Position numbers and translations under genes: made by a program. This document shows, one piece after another, positions 36,971-46,139 of a stretch of DNA of 64,000 bases (position 1 is its first letter; every line of letters begins with the position of its first letter). Below the pieces are notes generated by a model that was not told the DNA's origin, did no database searches, and was given only the letters and a program-made list of their open reading frames with translations. This stretch comes from JAAYAE01 sp963678395 (GTDB taxonomy: Bacteria > Bacillota > Negativicutes > Acidaminococcales > Acidaminococcaceae). Where the stretch lies: NCBI GenBank assembly GCA_963678395.1, contig OY782827.1, positions 1,922,001-1,986,000 of the forward strand, written 5' to 3'.

Positions 36971-38620
36971 TTATAGAGCTACGTGAGATTTGAATTCGCC
37001 GAATACTTCTCTCAATACGCCACAAATTTCGCCTTCAGTTGCATAAGCTTTAACAGCCTCTAAAATCAAAGGAACTAAGTTTGTAGACTCATCTTCACCA
37101 GCAGCTACCTTCAATGCAGCAAGAGTTTCAGCAACTTTTGCATTATCACGTTTAGCTTTCAAAGCTTCAATTTTCTTGCGTTGTAATTCGCCAACGGAAC
37201 CATCAACACGAAGTAAATTTGTCGGAGCGGCTTCTTCTTGTTGGAATTTGTTCACGCCAACAATAATGCGTCTGCCTTGTTCAACATCCATTTGCCATTT
37301 GTAGGCAGAATCTTGAATTTCTTTTTGAATATAGCCTTTATTAATAGCCTCAGGAGCGCCACCAATTTCATCAATCTTCTTAATATATTCCCAACATTCA
37401 GCTTCGATTTTATTAGTCAAAGCTTCAACGTAGTATGAACCACCCAATGGATCAACTGTATCAGCCAAACCGGATTCATAGGCAACGATTTGTTGTGTAC
37501 GCAAAGCGATAGTTACAGACTCAGTTGTTGGCAAAGCAAGGGCTTCATCTTTAGAATTAGTATGTAAGGATTGAGTACCACCCATTACAGCGGCAGCAGT
37601 TTGCAAAGCAACACGAACAATGTTGTTATTCGGTTGTTGAGCCGTTAGCATGGAACCAGCAGTTTGAGTATGTACGCGAAGCATCATGGATTTTGCTTTT
37701 TTAGCTCCAAATCTTTCCTTCATAACTTTTGCCCATACGCGACGAGAAGCACGGAACTTAGCTACTTCTTCAAGTACGTTATTGTGAGCATTCCAGAAGA
37801 ATGATAGACGACCAGCAAATGCGTCAATGTCCATGCCAGCTTTAAGAGCAGCTTCTACATATGCTATACCATCAGCAATAGTGAAAGCGATTTCTTGAGA
37901 TGCAGTTGACCCAGCTTCACGAATGTGATAACCGGAAATAGAAATTGTATTCCACAATGGAACATTCTTTGCGCAATATTCAAAAATATTGGTAATTAAG
38001 CGCATAGATGGGATTGGAGGGAAAATGTATGTGCCACGGGCAGAATACTCTTTCAAAATATCATTTTGGATAGTGCCGCGAAGCTTATCAGCGCTAACGC
38101 CTTGTTTTTCAGCAACTGCAATGTACATGCAAAGAAGTACGGAAGCAGGAGCATTGATAGTCATAGAGGTGGAAACTTTAGCCAAATCAATTTGGTCAAA
38201 AAGAATTTCCATATCAGCTAGAGAGTCAATAGCAACGCCTACTTTACCTACTTCACCTTCAGCCATAGGATCGGTAGAATCATAACCGATTTGGGTTGGA
38301 AGGTCAAATGCGCAGGAAAGACCGCTACCACCATTAGCTAATAGATAACGATAGCGTTTGTTGGACTCTTCAGCAGTAGAAAAACCAGCATACATACGCA
38401 TAGTCCAGAAACGACCACGGTACATAGTAGGTTGTACGCCACGAGTATACGGATATTCACCTGGGAACCCAAGATCTTTCTCGTAATCAAATTCAGGAAC
38501 ATCAAGCGGGGTGTAGAGTCTATTAGGCTCCAAGTTTGCTCTTTCCGGATTCTTTGCTAGTTTTGCTTCAGCTTCTGCCATGTAGGCGTCAAATCCGGCT
38601 TTCAAAGTGTCATTTGCCAT
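36971..38620 (-). CDS. mcmA1: Methylmalonyl-CoA mutase catalytic (large) subunit
   Basis: Radical B12 isomerase, succinyl-CoA to (R)-methylmalonyl-CoA, 549 residues, TIM-barrel domain only. Characteristic segments: [55 protein letters not shown] and [11 protein letters not shown]. The Tyr in MRMYAG and Arg in [10 protein letters not shown] correspond to the residues that mark methylmalonyl-CoA rather than isobutyryl-CoA mutases. It starts a five-gene run (mutase subunits, meaB, mce, mmdA) after a 200-base intergenic stretch with hairpins. Confidence 0.95.
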   Translation of the reverse strand: MANDTLKAGFDAYMAEAEAKLAKNPERANLEPNRLYTPLDVPEFDYEKDLGFPGEYPYTRGVQPTMYRGRFWTMRMYAGFSTAEESNKRYRYLLANGGSGLSCAFDLPTQIGYDSTDPMAEGEVGKVGVAIDSLADMEILFDQIDLAKVSTSMTINAPASVLLCMYIAVAEKQGVSADKLRGTIQNDILKEYSARGTYIFPPIPSMRLITNIFEYCAKNVPLWNTISISGYHIREAGSTASQEIAFTIADGIAYVEAALKAGMDIDAFAGRLSFFWNAHNNVLEEVAKFRASRRVWAKVMKERFGAKKAKSMMLRVHTQTAGSMLTAQQPNNNIVRVALQTAAAVMGGTQSLHTNSKDEALALPTTESVTIALRTQQIVAYESGLADTVDPLGGSYYVEALTNKIEAECWEYIKKIDEIGGAPEAINKGYIQKEIQDSAYKWQMDVEQGRRIIVGVNKFQQEEAAPTNLLRVDGSVGELQRKKIEALKAKRDNAKVAETLAALKVAAGEDESTNLVPLILEAVKAYATEGEICGVLREVFGEFKSHVAL

Positions 38621-38693
38621 TCTAAAATCCTCCTTAAAATGTTTTGCCTCGGTTTTGGACGAACCGTAAGCTAAATGAGAGATTCTTCGTACA

Positions 38694-38812
38694 AGACGAA
38701 GTTTATGAGAAGCACAATGGCTTGCTCGAAATATTTAACAGGTAATCTCTATCTCTTTGTTGAGGTTACCTTAAGCGCTCACTGAGACCACCCCAGTGAT
38801 ACGCTGTTAAAA
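38694..38812 (-). other. Cluster of small hairpins between the CoA-transferase and mutase genes
   Basis: The 203-base gap contains CTTCGT/ACGAAG (38695-38711), GGTAA..CTC / GAG..TTACC (38741-38772) and AGCG..TCACTG / CAGTGA..CGCT (38779-38812). None has a T-run. They may set separate mRNA stability for the CoA-transferase gene and the downstream mutase genes. Confidence 0.45.
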
Positions 38813-38823
38813 CTAAGTGAAAA

Positions 38824-40350
38824 TTATTTTACTTCCATGGTTCCAGTCTTGGAAAAACGAGTATGGAAAGAAAAAGCTTCGCTTAAAATATGAGGAGTCT
38901 GACTATTGCCACATTCCTTACAAGCTCTTTCAAAATAATCTTTTAACAATGGTTGGTACTTAGGGTTAGCAACTTTGTCAATTATAACAACTGCTCTTTC
39001 TTTTGGTGACAAACCACGCAAATCAGCTACGCCACGTTCAGAAACGATAACGTCAACATCATGTTCAGTATGGTCAATATGAGCACAGAAAGGAACAACG
39101 GAGGAAATAGCACCGTCCTTAGCCAAGGAAGTTGTAAAGAATACTGTTAAATACCCATTACGTGCATAATCTCCGGAACCACCGATACCATTCATTAATT
39201 TTGTACCACAAATATGAGTAGAATTTACGTTACCATAAATATCAACCTCAATTGCAGTGTTCATAGCAATAACGCCTAAACGACGAGCTAATTCAGAGCT
39301 ATTAGCGATTTCTTGTGGACGAAGGATAAGGTGTTTCTTATATTTATCAAGATTTGCATAAAATTTCTTTAAGCAATCAGGAGATGGACTTAAAGCAGTA
39401 CCGGAAGCAATACGAAGCTTACCTGCATCAATTAAGTCAAACATACCATCTTGAACTACCTCGGTGAAAACTGTCAAATCTGTAAAATCAGATTCAACCA
39501 AACCATTGATTACAGCGTTTGCAACTGAACCTACACCGGATTGTAGTGGCAATAAGTTTTTGGGTAAACGACCTGCTGCTACTTCTTGTTTAAAGAATTC
39601 AACAAGGTTCTTGCCCATTGCTGCTGCGTCAGCATCAATAGCCCCCAAAGGACGAACTTTATCAGTAATATCACAAGGAACAATTGCTGCTACTTTGCTT
39701 AATTCACAAGGAATATAAGGAGTACCAATAATATCTTCAGGTTTTTCTAGCGGAACTGCTTTACGAACAGGAGGATCAAGCGGTACATAAGAATCATGCA
39801 TACCTTCTAATTCAACTGGTTGTGTAGTGTTAACTTCAATGATAACTTTCTTGGCACTTTGTACCCAAGAAGAACTGTTACCCATAGAAGTTGTAGGCAC
39901 AATACCAATCTTGCCATCGCCTAAATCTTTGATAACGCAAGCTTCGATAATAGCAATATCAACATCGTTATTACCATATAAGAATCCATAACGTGCCATT
40001 TGAGCAACATGGCTTAAATGCATATCAGTATAAGCAATCTTACCAGCATTGATAGCATTACGCATATCTTTGTTAGTCTGATATGGCAACCGTCTAGCAA
40101 TAACGCCTGCTTGAGTTAAAGCGCTATCAATTTCAGGCCCTACGGAAGCGCCAGTCCAAAGGTTAATTTTTAGAGGTTTTGTTTTGGCCTTTTCTGCCAG
40201 TGCAAGAGGCACTGCTTTAGGATAACCAGATGGTGTAAATCCGCTTACGCCAACATTCATGCCATCCTTGATTAGGTCCGCAGCAACCTCAGCAGTAGTG
40301 ATTTTTGCTAAAGCAGCTTCACAATGTACTCTGTCTTTAATTTCGATCAT
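38824..40350 (-). CDS. scpC: Succinate/acetate-type CoA-transferase (Cat1/ScpC family)
   Basis: Moves CoA between propionyl-CoA (or acetyl-CoA) and succinate, feeding succinyl-CoA to the mutase at no ATP cost. 508 residues. Family parts: NVGVSGFTPSGYPKAVPLAL near the N-terminus, the catalytic Glu in FTEVVQDGMFDLIDAG, GSGDYARNGYL and SERGVADLRGLSPKERA. The family also contains acetyl-CoA hydrolases; the neighbours favour a propionyl-CoA:succinate transferase. It is the first gene of the pathway run, preceded by a structured leader with a possible attenuator. Confidence 0.9.
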   Translation of the reverse strand: MIEIKDRVHCEAALAKITTAEVAADLIKDGMNVGVSGFTPSGYPKAVPLALAEKAKTKPLKINLWTGASVGPEIDSALTQAGVIARRLPYQTNKDMRNAINAGKIAYTDMHLSHVAQMARYGFLYGNNDVDIAIIEACVIKDLGDGKIGIVPTTSMGNSSSWVQSAKKVIIEVNTTQPVELEGMHDSYVPLDPPVRKAVPLEKPEDIIGTPYIPCELSKVAAIVPCDITDKVRPLGAIDADAAAMGKNLVEFFKQEVAAGRLPKNLLPLQSGVGSVANAVINGLVESDFTDLTVFTEVVQDGMFDLIDAGKLRIASGTALSPSPDCLKKFYANLDKYKKHLILRPQEIANSSELARRLGVIAMNTAIEVDIYGNVNSTHICGTKLMNGIGGSGDYARNGYLTVFFTTSLAKDGAISSVVPFCAHIDHTEHDVDVIVSERGVADLRGLSPKERAVVIIDKVANPKYQPLLKDYFERACKECGNSQTPHILSEAFSFHTRFSKTGTMEVK

Positions 40351-40488
40351 ATTTACCTTCCTCCTTAAAATTGTAAATCTTGGCTATACAGCCAGCGGTT
40401 GGTACCGCTAGTAAAATTGCACTCGTTTTTGGCCTGCAAACTTATCTAATCTTATCTTCTACCGGTCAAAAACAAGATTTTACCCAAT

Positions 40489-40660
40489 AAAAAAAGACAC
40501 CCATTAGTTTCGTTGCCACAAAACCTTGCTAAGTGCCAGTCTACTTGTGCTTGAGGTGGTAGCCACAAGCTGCAAACTGCCGTTAGAGGTCTTGAATTTT
40601 CAGTTAGACCAAAGACCCTCCTGTCCATTCACCTCACGCACGTTTATATTAACACTAATT
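40489..40660 (-). promoter_or_regulatory. Candidate pseudoknotted leader with attenuator ahead of the propionate genes
   Basis: The 40351-40946 gap has no gene. Its RNA (minus strand) has TGAGGTG (40630-40636) complementary to CACCTCA (40552-40558), which lies in the loop of a hairpin closed by CTTGTG/CACAAG (40544-40569) and CAGT/ACTG; between them is hairpin GGTCT/AGACC (40588-40610). Then a weak stem with GTGTC is followed by U7 (40489-40495), an intrinsic-terminator pattern about 140 nt before the CoA-transferase ATG. A plausible -10 (TAATAT) lies near 40650. I cannot match a known riboswitch class. Confidence 0.5.
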
Positions 40661-40948
40661 GCATCATTACATACAAATTATCTGTATAATATCTACTTCG
40701 ACATTGCTTGAAAAAAATCCTGCCTAACTCTAGGTTTAGCACCAAATTTTTAACACTTGAACCCTCCTCTATACATACCTCCCACAAACCTCTTTATTGC
40801 ACGAGTATCTTAATATTTAACTAATTTAACCTTAGAGTACCTTGCTCAAGTACCTAATAAATTGAGACTACACAAAAAAGGACTACCCGAAGGTTATCTA
40901 AATGATAGCAGTAAAAGTGTTAACTTGCAAGCTATTTTGCCGTTCTTT

Positions 40949-40989
40949 ACAAAAAAAAACCGCATTGGTTTACAATGCGGTTTTTTTGT
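40949..40989 (-). terminator. Terminator of the hnd operon
   Basis: Stem ACCGCATTG / CAATGCGGT around GTAAA-type loop with long A- and T-runs on the two sides, 22 bases past the hndD stop. Confidence 0.88.
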
Positions 40990-41010
40990 AAATAGTCTGT
41001 GACTTTTGAG

Positions 41011-42738
41011 CTATTTTCTATTTTGAGGCGTGTAATGAGTATGAAGTAAACTATGTGCTTTTTCGCCTAAAGGTTGACCCAAAAATTCCTTATAAATAGC
41101 AATAATTTCCGGATTTTCGTGTGATTTACGCAAAACGCTAGCTTCATCACATTCTAGCAAGGCTTCGCGCCGTTGCGTGCGAATATCCCAATTAACCGGT
41201 ACCGGTTGCCCACCACCACCAATGCAACCTCCTGGGCAGGCCATAACTTCAATAAAATGATAATCCGCCGTACCAGAACGCACTCTATCCATCATATTAC
41301 GAGCTGCTTTTAACGTATGCACAATTGCTATTTTAACATTTAAGTCCCCTACCGATATTATAGCTTCCCTCACTGATTCTAAACCACGTACTTCTGTAAA
41401 TTCTATTTTAGGCAATTGCTTTTTGGTAACAACTTCTACAACTGTCCTTAGAGCAGCCTCCATAACTCCGCCTGTAGTACCAAATATTACAGCAGCACCT
41501 GTACTTTCACCCAAAGGAGAGTCATACTGTTCTACCGGTAATGCATTAAAATCAATACCTGCTTCGCGTATCATACGGCCTAATTCTCTAGTAGTAATAA
41601 CAATATCTACATCTCTAAACCCAGAAGCACACAACTCCGGTCTAACCGCTTCAGCTTTTTTAGCCGTGCAGGGCATAACAGATACAGAAACAATATTTTT
41701 AGGATCTACGCCTGCTTTTTGAGCATAATATGTCTTTACTATAGCTCCAAACATTGCTTGTGGAGACTTAGCCGTAGATAAGTGTGGTAACAAATCAGGA
41801 TATCTTTGCTCTATCATATTTACCCAACCTGGGCTGCATGATGTAATCATAGGTAAAACCCCATTAGTAGTCAACCGTTTAATAAACTCATGACCCTCTT
41901 CCATTATCGTCAAGTCGGCCGAGAAATCCGTGTCAAAAACTTTGGTAAAACCTAATTGTCTTAAAGCCGCCACCATCTTACCTGTAACTACTGACCCTGC
42001 CGGCATCCCTAACTCTTCTCCTAATGCCACTCGAACTGACGGTGCCGTTTGCACAACCACATGCTTAGTCTTATCAGAAAGAGCTTCCCAAACTTTTGCA
42101 GTATCATCTTTTTCTACAATAGCCCCTGTTGGACAAACGTTAGCACACTGGCCGCAGTAAGAACAAGATATTTTTTCTAACCCCTCCTCAAACGCAGTAG
42201 AAACCATTGTGTGAAACCCACGCCCGGCAAAACTATATACATCCATTCCTTGGACATCGGAGCAAACACGAATACAACGTCCGCATAAAATACATTTTTC
42301 TTGATCCCTTACCAATGCCGGATTTGTATCATCTATAGTGTGGGCCTTCATTTCACCTCCGGTGAAACGAATTTTGCGAACACCTAAATCGGCTGCTATT
42401 TTTTGCAACTCACAATCCATACTCTTTTGACAGGACAAACAATCTTTTGGATGATTGGCCAATAAAAGTTCAACAACTAGTTTTCTGGCAGCACGCACTC
42501 TAGGAGTATTAGTTTGGACAACTAATCCTTCAGATACCGGGTAAACGCAGGACGCCACTAATGTTCTAGCACTTGAAGCTTCTACCAAACATAAGCGACA
42601 TGCTCCCTCTGCCTGCAAATCAGGATGATAACACAACGTAGGTATATATATGCCAGCTTCACGGGCTGCTGTCAAAACAGATGCATTTTTATTTGTTGTA
42701 ACAGTAATATCATTAATAGTTAGCGTAACCTTATCCAT
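41011..42738 (-). CDS. hndD: [FeFe] hydrogenase catalytic subunit of HndABCD/HydABC type
   Basis: 575 residues. N-terminal [2Fe-2S] domain (CYHPDLQAEGACRLC), His-Cys [4Fe-4S] site (HPKDCLSC...C), two ferredoxin clusters (CILCGRCIRVC, CSYCGQCANVCPTGA) and the H-cluster domain with L1 TSCSPGW, L2 MPCTAKKAE and L3 EVMACPGGCIGGGGQP. All four cluster cysteines are present. The residue after the first L1 Cys is Ser where standard enzymes have the proton-relay Cys. With HndA, B and C it should couple H2 to NAD(P) and ferredoxin, probably disposing of reductant as H2. The gene is 12 bases after hndC. Confidence 0.95.
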   Translation of the reverse strand: MDKVTLTINDITVTTNKNASVLTAAREAGIYIPTLCYHPDLQAEGACRLCLVEASSARTLVASCVYPVSEGLVVQTNTPRVRAARKLVVELLLANHPKDCLSCQKSMDCELQKIAADLGVRKIRFTGGEMKAHTIDDTNPALVRDQEKCILCGRCIRVCSDVQGMDVYSFAGRGFHTMVSTAFEEGLEKISCSYCGQCANVCPTGAIVEKDDTAKVWEALSDKTKHVVVQTAPSVRVALGEELGMPAGSVVTGKMVAALRQLGFTKVFDTDFSADLTIMEEGHEFIKRLTTNGVLPMITSCSPGWVNMIEQRYPDLLPHLSTAKSPQAMFGAIVKTYYAQKAGVDPKNIVSVSVMPCTAKKAEAVRPELCASGFRDVDIVITTRELGRMIREAGIDFNALPVEQYDSPLGESTGAAVIFGTTGGVMEAALRTVVEVVTKKQLPKIEFTEVRGLESVREAIISVGDLNVKIAIVHTLKAARNMMDRVRSGTADYHFIEVMACPGGCIGGGGQPVPVNWDIRTQRREALLECDEASVLRKSHENPEIIAIYKEFLGQPLGEKAHSLLHTHYTPQNRK

Positions 42739-42750
42739 TTTTTTCCCCCC

Positions 42751-44541
42751 TTATCCCTTCACTATAGCCTTGAACGGACAAGCCGCCATGCAGGCTCCAC
42801 ATTTAATACAAACAATAGGGTCAATAACATGCTTACGTTTCGGTTCACCGGCAATAGCCTTAACAGGACAAACTTTGGCACAAATACTACAACCTTTACA
42901 AGCATCTGTAATCGTATAGGCAGACAACTTCTCACAAGCATGTGCCGGGCAACGCTTCTCGTAAATATGTGCTTCATATTCGTGACGAAAGTGCTTCAAA
43001 GTACTTAAAACAGGATTAGGCGCGGTCTGACCCAAACCACATAAGGCACTGTCCTTAATATTTACTGCCATATCTTCTAAAAGCTCTATATCACCCTCAT
43101 GACCATTACCTTCGGTTATACGAGTTAAAATCTCCAACATACGTTTCGTTCCTTCACGGCAAGGAGTGCATTTCCCACAAGATTCCGATTGGGTGAAATT
43201 CAAAAAGAATTTTGCTACATCTACCATACAAGTATCTTCGTCCATTACTACCAAACCGCCTGAGCCCATCATAGCCCCAGCAGAAATCAAAGAATCATAA
43301 TCAACGGGTAAATCTAGCATTGATTCAGGTAAACAACCACCTGATGGTCCACCAATTTGTACTGCTTTAAATTTCTTACCATTGTTTATTCCGCCACCAA
43401 TGTCATAAATAATCTCGCGCATTGTAATGCCCATAGGCACTTCTGCCAAGCCAGTATTATTTATTTTACCTGTCAAGGCAAAAACTTTAGTGCCTTTGGA
43501 CTTTTCTGTGCCACAGGTGCAGTACCAATCTGTACCCTTTTGTAAAATCAAAGGAACATTAGCAAAGGTCTCAACATTGTTGATATTTGTTGGCTTACCC
43601 CACAAGCCTGCCACTGCAGGAAAAGGTGGGCGTGGTCTAGGCATTCCGCGCCGTCCCTCTATAGACGCCATAAGAGCCGTTTCCTCTCCACAAACAAATG
43701 CGCCTGCCCCTTCTTTTATATGTAAATTAAAATTAAACCCTGTACCAAAAATGTTTTCTCCTAAGAATCCTAGCTTTTCTGCTTGAGCAATGGCCACGCG
43801 CAAACGCTTAATAGCCAATGGGTATTCAGCACGAACATAAATATATCCTTCATCAGAGCCAATAGCATAAGCAGCAATTGCCATACCTTCGAGGACTTTA
43901 TGCGGATCTCCTTCTAAAACACTACGATCCATAAAAGCCCCTGGATCTCCTTCATCAGCGTTACATATCAAGTATTTTTTTTCGTTTACAGACGCTTTAG
44001 CAAAACTCCACTTCAAACCAGTAGGAAAACCAGCCCCGCCACGACCTCGTAACCCTGATTTTTTAACTTCTTCGATTACTTCATCAGTAGTCATAGTAGT
44101 CAGTGCCTTCGCTAGTCCTTCGTATCCGCCCAAGGCAATATATTCTTCAATAGCTTCAGGATTTATGCGTCCACAATTAGCTAATACTCTGCGTTCTTGT
44201 TTCTTATAAAAGCTTATATCCTTATAGCTAGGTACTGCTTCCAAACTTAATGGTTCATGATATAAAAGCCTCTCCACAATGCGACCTTTGTATAAATGTG
44301 TCTCCACAATCTCTTTAACATCTTCGGGAGTAACCCGACAATAAAAAGTTCCCTCCGGATACACAATAACTAATGGGCCGTGCTCACAAAACCCATGACA
44401 GCCAGTTTCTACTACCATGACCTCGTCACTTAAGCCTTTTTTTTCAATTTCTGCTTTAAAGTTTTCTATAACCTTTCCTGAGCCTGCTGACATACAACCT
44501 GTGCCACCACAAACTAAAACATGTGCCCTAATATGTTGCAT
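42751..44541 (-). CDS. hndC: NuoF-like flavoprotein subunit of NAD(P)-linked hydrogenase
   Basis: 596 residues: N-terminal thioredoxin-like [2Fe-2S] domain (CGGTGCMSAGSG, ETGCHGFCEHGP), FMN and NAD(P) sites (GLRGRGGAGFPTGLKWSF; NADEGDPGAFMDRS), [4Fe-4S] site SCGKCTPCREG, and two C-terminal ferredoxin clusters (CKGCSICAKVCPVKAI, CIKCGACMAACPFKAI). This is the NAD(P)H-oxidising and possibly bifurcating subunit. Order hndA-hndB-hndC-hndD is as in other anaerobes. NAD versus NADP preference cannot be read here. Confidence 0.95.
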   Translation of the reverse strand: MQHIRAHVLVCGGTGCMSAGSGKVIENFKAEIEKKGLSDEVMVVETGCHGFCEHGPLVIVYPEGTFYCRVTPEDVKEIVETHLYKGRIVERLLYHEPLSLEAVPSYKDISFYKKQERRVLANCGRINPEAIEEYIALGGYEGLAKALTTMTTDEVIEEVKKSGLRGRGGAGFPTGLKWSFAKASVNEKKYLICNADEGDPGAFMDRSVLEGDPHKVLEGMAIAAYAIGSDEGYIYVRAEYPLAIKRLRVAIAQAEKLGFLGENIFGTGFNFNLHIKEGAGAFVCGEETALMASIEGRRGMPRPRPPFPAVAGLWGKPTNINNVETFANVPLILQKGTDWYCTCGTEKSKGTKVFALTGKINNTGLAEVPMGITMREIIYDIGGGINNGKKFKAVQIGGPSGGCLPESMLDLPVDYDSLISAGAMMGSGGLVVMDEDTCMVDVAKFFLNFTQSESCGKCTPCREGTKRMLEILTRITEGNGHEGDIELLEDMAVNIKDSALCGLGQTAPNPVLSTLKHFRHEYEAHIYEKRCPAHACEKLSAYTITDACKGCSICAKVCPVKAIAGEPKRKHVIDPIVCIKCGACMAACPFKAIVKG

Positions 44542-44584
44542 ATTTTCTACCTCCAGTGCGAAATTTTATAACATACATTGAAGT

Positions 44585-44959
44585 TTATATTTCCCCACCA
44601 TCCATTTTCCCTACTACCAAATTTTCTATTATATGTCCATTAATAACATGATCGGCAATTATGCGCTTAACATCAATAGGTTTAACGTTGCCGTAGGTAA
44701 TGCGAGGTTCTCCTGGACGCACAACATCAAGCAAGACTTCCTTCTCGCACATACCAATACATCCAGTTTGTTGTACTTGCACATTTTTTAGTTTGCGAAC
44801 TGCTAGCTCATCCAAGACCGCGGTCATAACTTCTCGAGCTCCAGCAGCAATGCCACAAGTTCCCATTCCAATAATAATTTTTGTACCATCATTTTCGCGC
44901 ACCTTTATATCTGCTTGTAGCTTTTCACGCAATGCTTTCAAATCCTCTAACGATTTCAT
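44585..44959 (-). CDS. hndB: HndB-like thioredoxin-fold [2Fe-2S] subunit
   Basis: 124 residues, a small electron carrier with cysteines in GMGTCGIAAGAREV and QQTGCIGMCEKEVL, the four-Cys pattern of the thioredoxin-like [2Fe-2S] ferredoxins. It links hndA and hndC functions in the hydrogenase. Starts 2 bases from the end of the ATPase gene. Confidence 0.9.
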   Translation of the reverse strand: MKSLEDLKALREKLQADIKVRENDGTKIIIGMGTCGIAAGAREVMTAVLDELAVRKLKNVQVQQTGCIGMCEKEVLLDVVRPGEPRITYGNVKPIDVKRIIADHVINGHIIENLVVGKMDGGEI

Positions 44960-44961
44960 TT

Positions 44962-45513
44962 TTAATCCCCTGCCTTTCTAACGGCATCTATCTTTTGCTT
45001 TAAATATTCACCTAACCACAAGTATACTTCCGGATAGCTAAAATCTATATTTTCTCCCAAAAACTTTTTAACCTCTTCTGAATCAAAGGTAAATTCTGCT
45101 TTTTCTACAAAATAATGCATAACAAAATGCAGCTTTAAATTTGTTACCAAAAATACCTTGATTGTATTTACTATATCGCCTAAAGGTGGCCTATCTAAAT
45201 GCTCCCGCCAATAGCTGGCTTTAAGGAAGGGGCCTTCTCCCAGCTTTGATTTTACAATCAGTTTGCCGCCACTTTGCTTAGTAGTCATATCTACGAAGGA
45301 AACTCCCATGCCAACTTTACGAGTAAATCTAGTAGTAACAAAAGGATCTCGAATTTTTTTGAGCATGGCCTCACTCATTCCTCGACCATTATCTCTAATG
45401 CTAAAAGTTAAAAAACCATCCTCATTCTCATTTACTTCTAGCAATATCCAAGAAGCCCCTGCCTCAATAGAGTTTTGCATTAAATCTAAGATGTGAAGGG
45501 ATATTTCTTTCAT
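44962..45513 (-). CDS. Histidine-kinase-like ATPase domain protein in the hydrogenase operon
   Basis: 183 residues. The first 110 form a GHKL ATPase: N-box DLMQNSIEAGA (about 11-21), G1 IRDNGRGMS (about 37-45) and a partly changed G2 region (GMGVSFVD). There is no phospho-acceptor His or sensor domain. The last 70 residues are unfamiliar. Such genes often lie between hndA and hndB in clostridia; a regulatory or assembly role is possible. The start overlaps nothing but is 2 bases from hndA's stop, so expression is tied to the hydrogenase. Confidence 0.75.
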   Translation of the reverse strand: MKEISLHILDLMQNSIEAGASWILLEVNENEDGFLTFSIRDNGRGMSEAMLKKIRDPFVTTRFTRKVGMGVSFVDMTTKQSGGKLIVKSKLGEGPFLKASYWREHLDRPPLGDIVNTIKVFLVTNLKLHFVMHYFVEKAEFTFDSEEVKKFLGENIDFSYPEVYLWLGEYLKQKIDAVRKAGD

Positions 45514-45515
45514 AA

Positions 45516-46007
45516 TTATTCATACTTTTCTAGAATTAAAGCGATTTTTTCCGGGGTCAAGCGGCCATGGGTATCTTCGTTTATTTGCATAACAGGTGCT
45601 AACCCACAAGCCCCAATACAAGCCACTGTTTCCACAGTAAAACGCAAATCTTCCGTAGTATGCCCTGCTTTAACTCCCAATTCTTTTTCCACTTCTTCTA
45701 AAATCTGTTTACCACCGCGCACATGACAGGCCGTACCCTGACAAACTCGGATAATATTGCGCCCCCTTGGATTTAAGTGAAACTGAGAATAAAATGTTAC
45801 AACGCCATAAATAGAACTAATAGGTGTCTTAGTCTCTACTGCAACATATTCCAGTGCTTCTTTGGGCAAGTAATTATATAAATGTTGAACCTCTTGTAAA
45901 ACGGGAATTAGAAATCCCTTAGTACCCACATATTTAGCAAGGATTTCATCAATTTTTATTTTTTCTTTGTTCTGACCACCACAGCAGCATTTGCTTTCCA
46001 TATTCAT
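45516..46007 (-). CDS. hndA: NuoE-like subunit of NAD(P)-linked hydrogenase
   Basis: 163 residues with the thioredoxin-like [2Fe-2S] fold of 24-kDa subunits: CQGTACHVRGG (first two Cys) and VACIGACGLAP (last two). An N-terminal CCCGG patch precedes the domain. First structural gene of the hydrogenase set, with a good promoter upstream. Confidence 0.94.
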   Translation of the reverse strand: MNMESKCCCGGQNKEKIKIDEILAKYVGTKGFLIPVLQEVQHLYNYLPKEALEYVAVETKTPISSIYGVVTFYSQFHLNPRGRNIIRVCQGTACHVRGGKQILEEVEKELGVKAGHTTEDLRFTVETVACIGACGLAPVMQINEDTHGRLTPEKIALILEKYE

Positions 46008-46049
46008 GATGTACTTCCTCTCATAATCTGAAATTTAAAATACTTTATT

Positions 46050-46079
46050 AATATAGCAAAAAAAAGCTATAAAAAGCAA
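46050..46079 (-). promoter_or_regulatory. Promoter of the hnd operon
   Basis: TTGCTT (46074-46079) and TATATT (46050-46055), 18 bases apart on the minus strand, about 45 bases before the hndA ATG. Confidence 0.5.
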
Positions 46080-46139
46080 TACTATTTTTCTAATTGCCGA
46101 AAGTATAGTGTATACTTATTACATTTTAGCGTAACATAT

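Noticed and set aside
40489..40660. Cobalamin riboswitch before the B12-dependent mutase genes
   Set aside because: No B12-box (GCCACTG-type) or other conserved cobalamin aptamer strings in this leader; the pseudoknot pairing is different.
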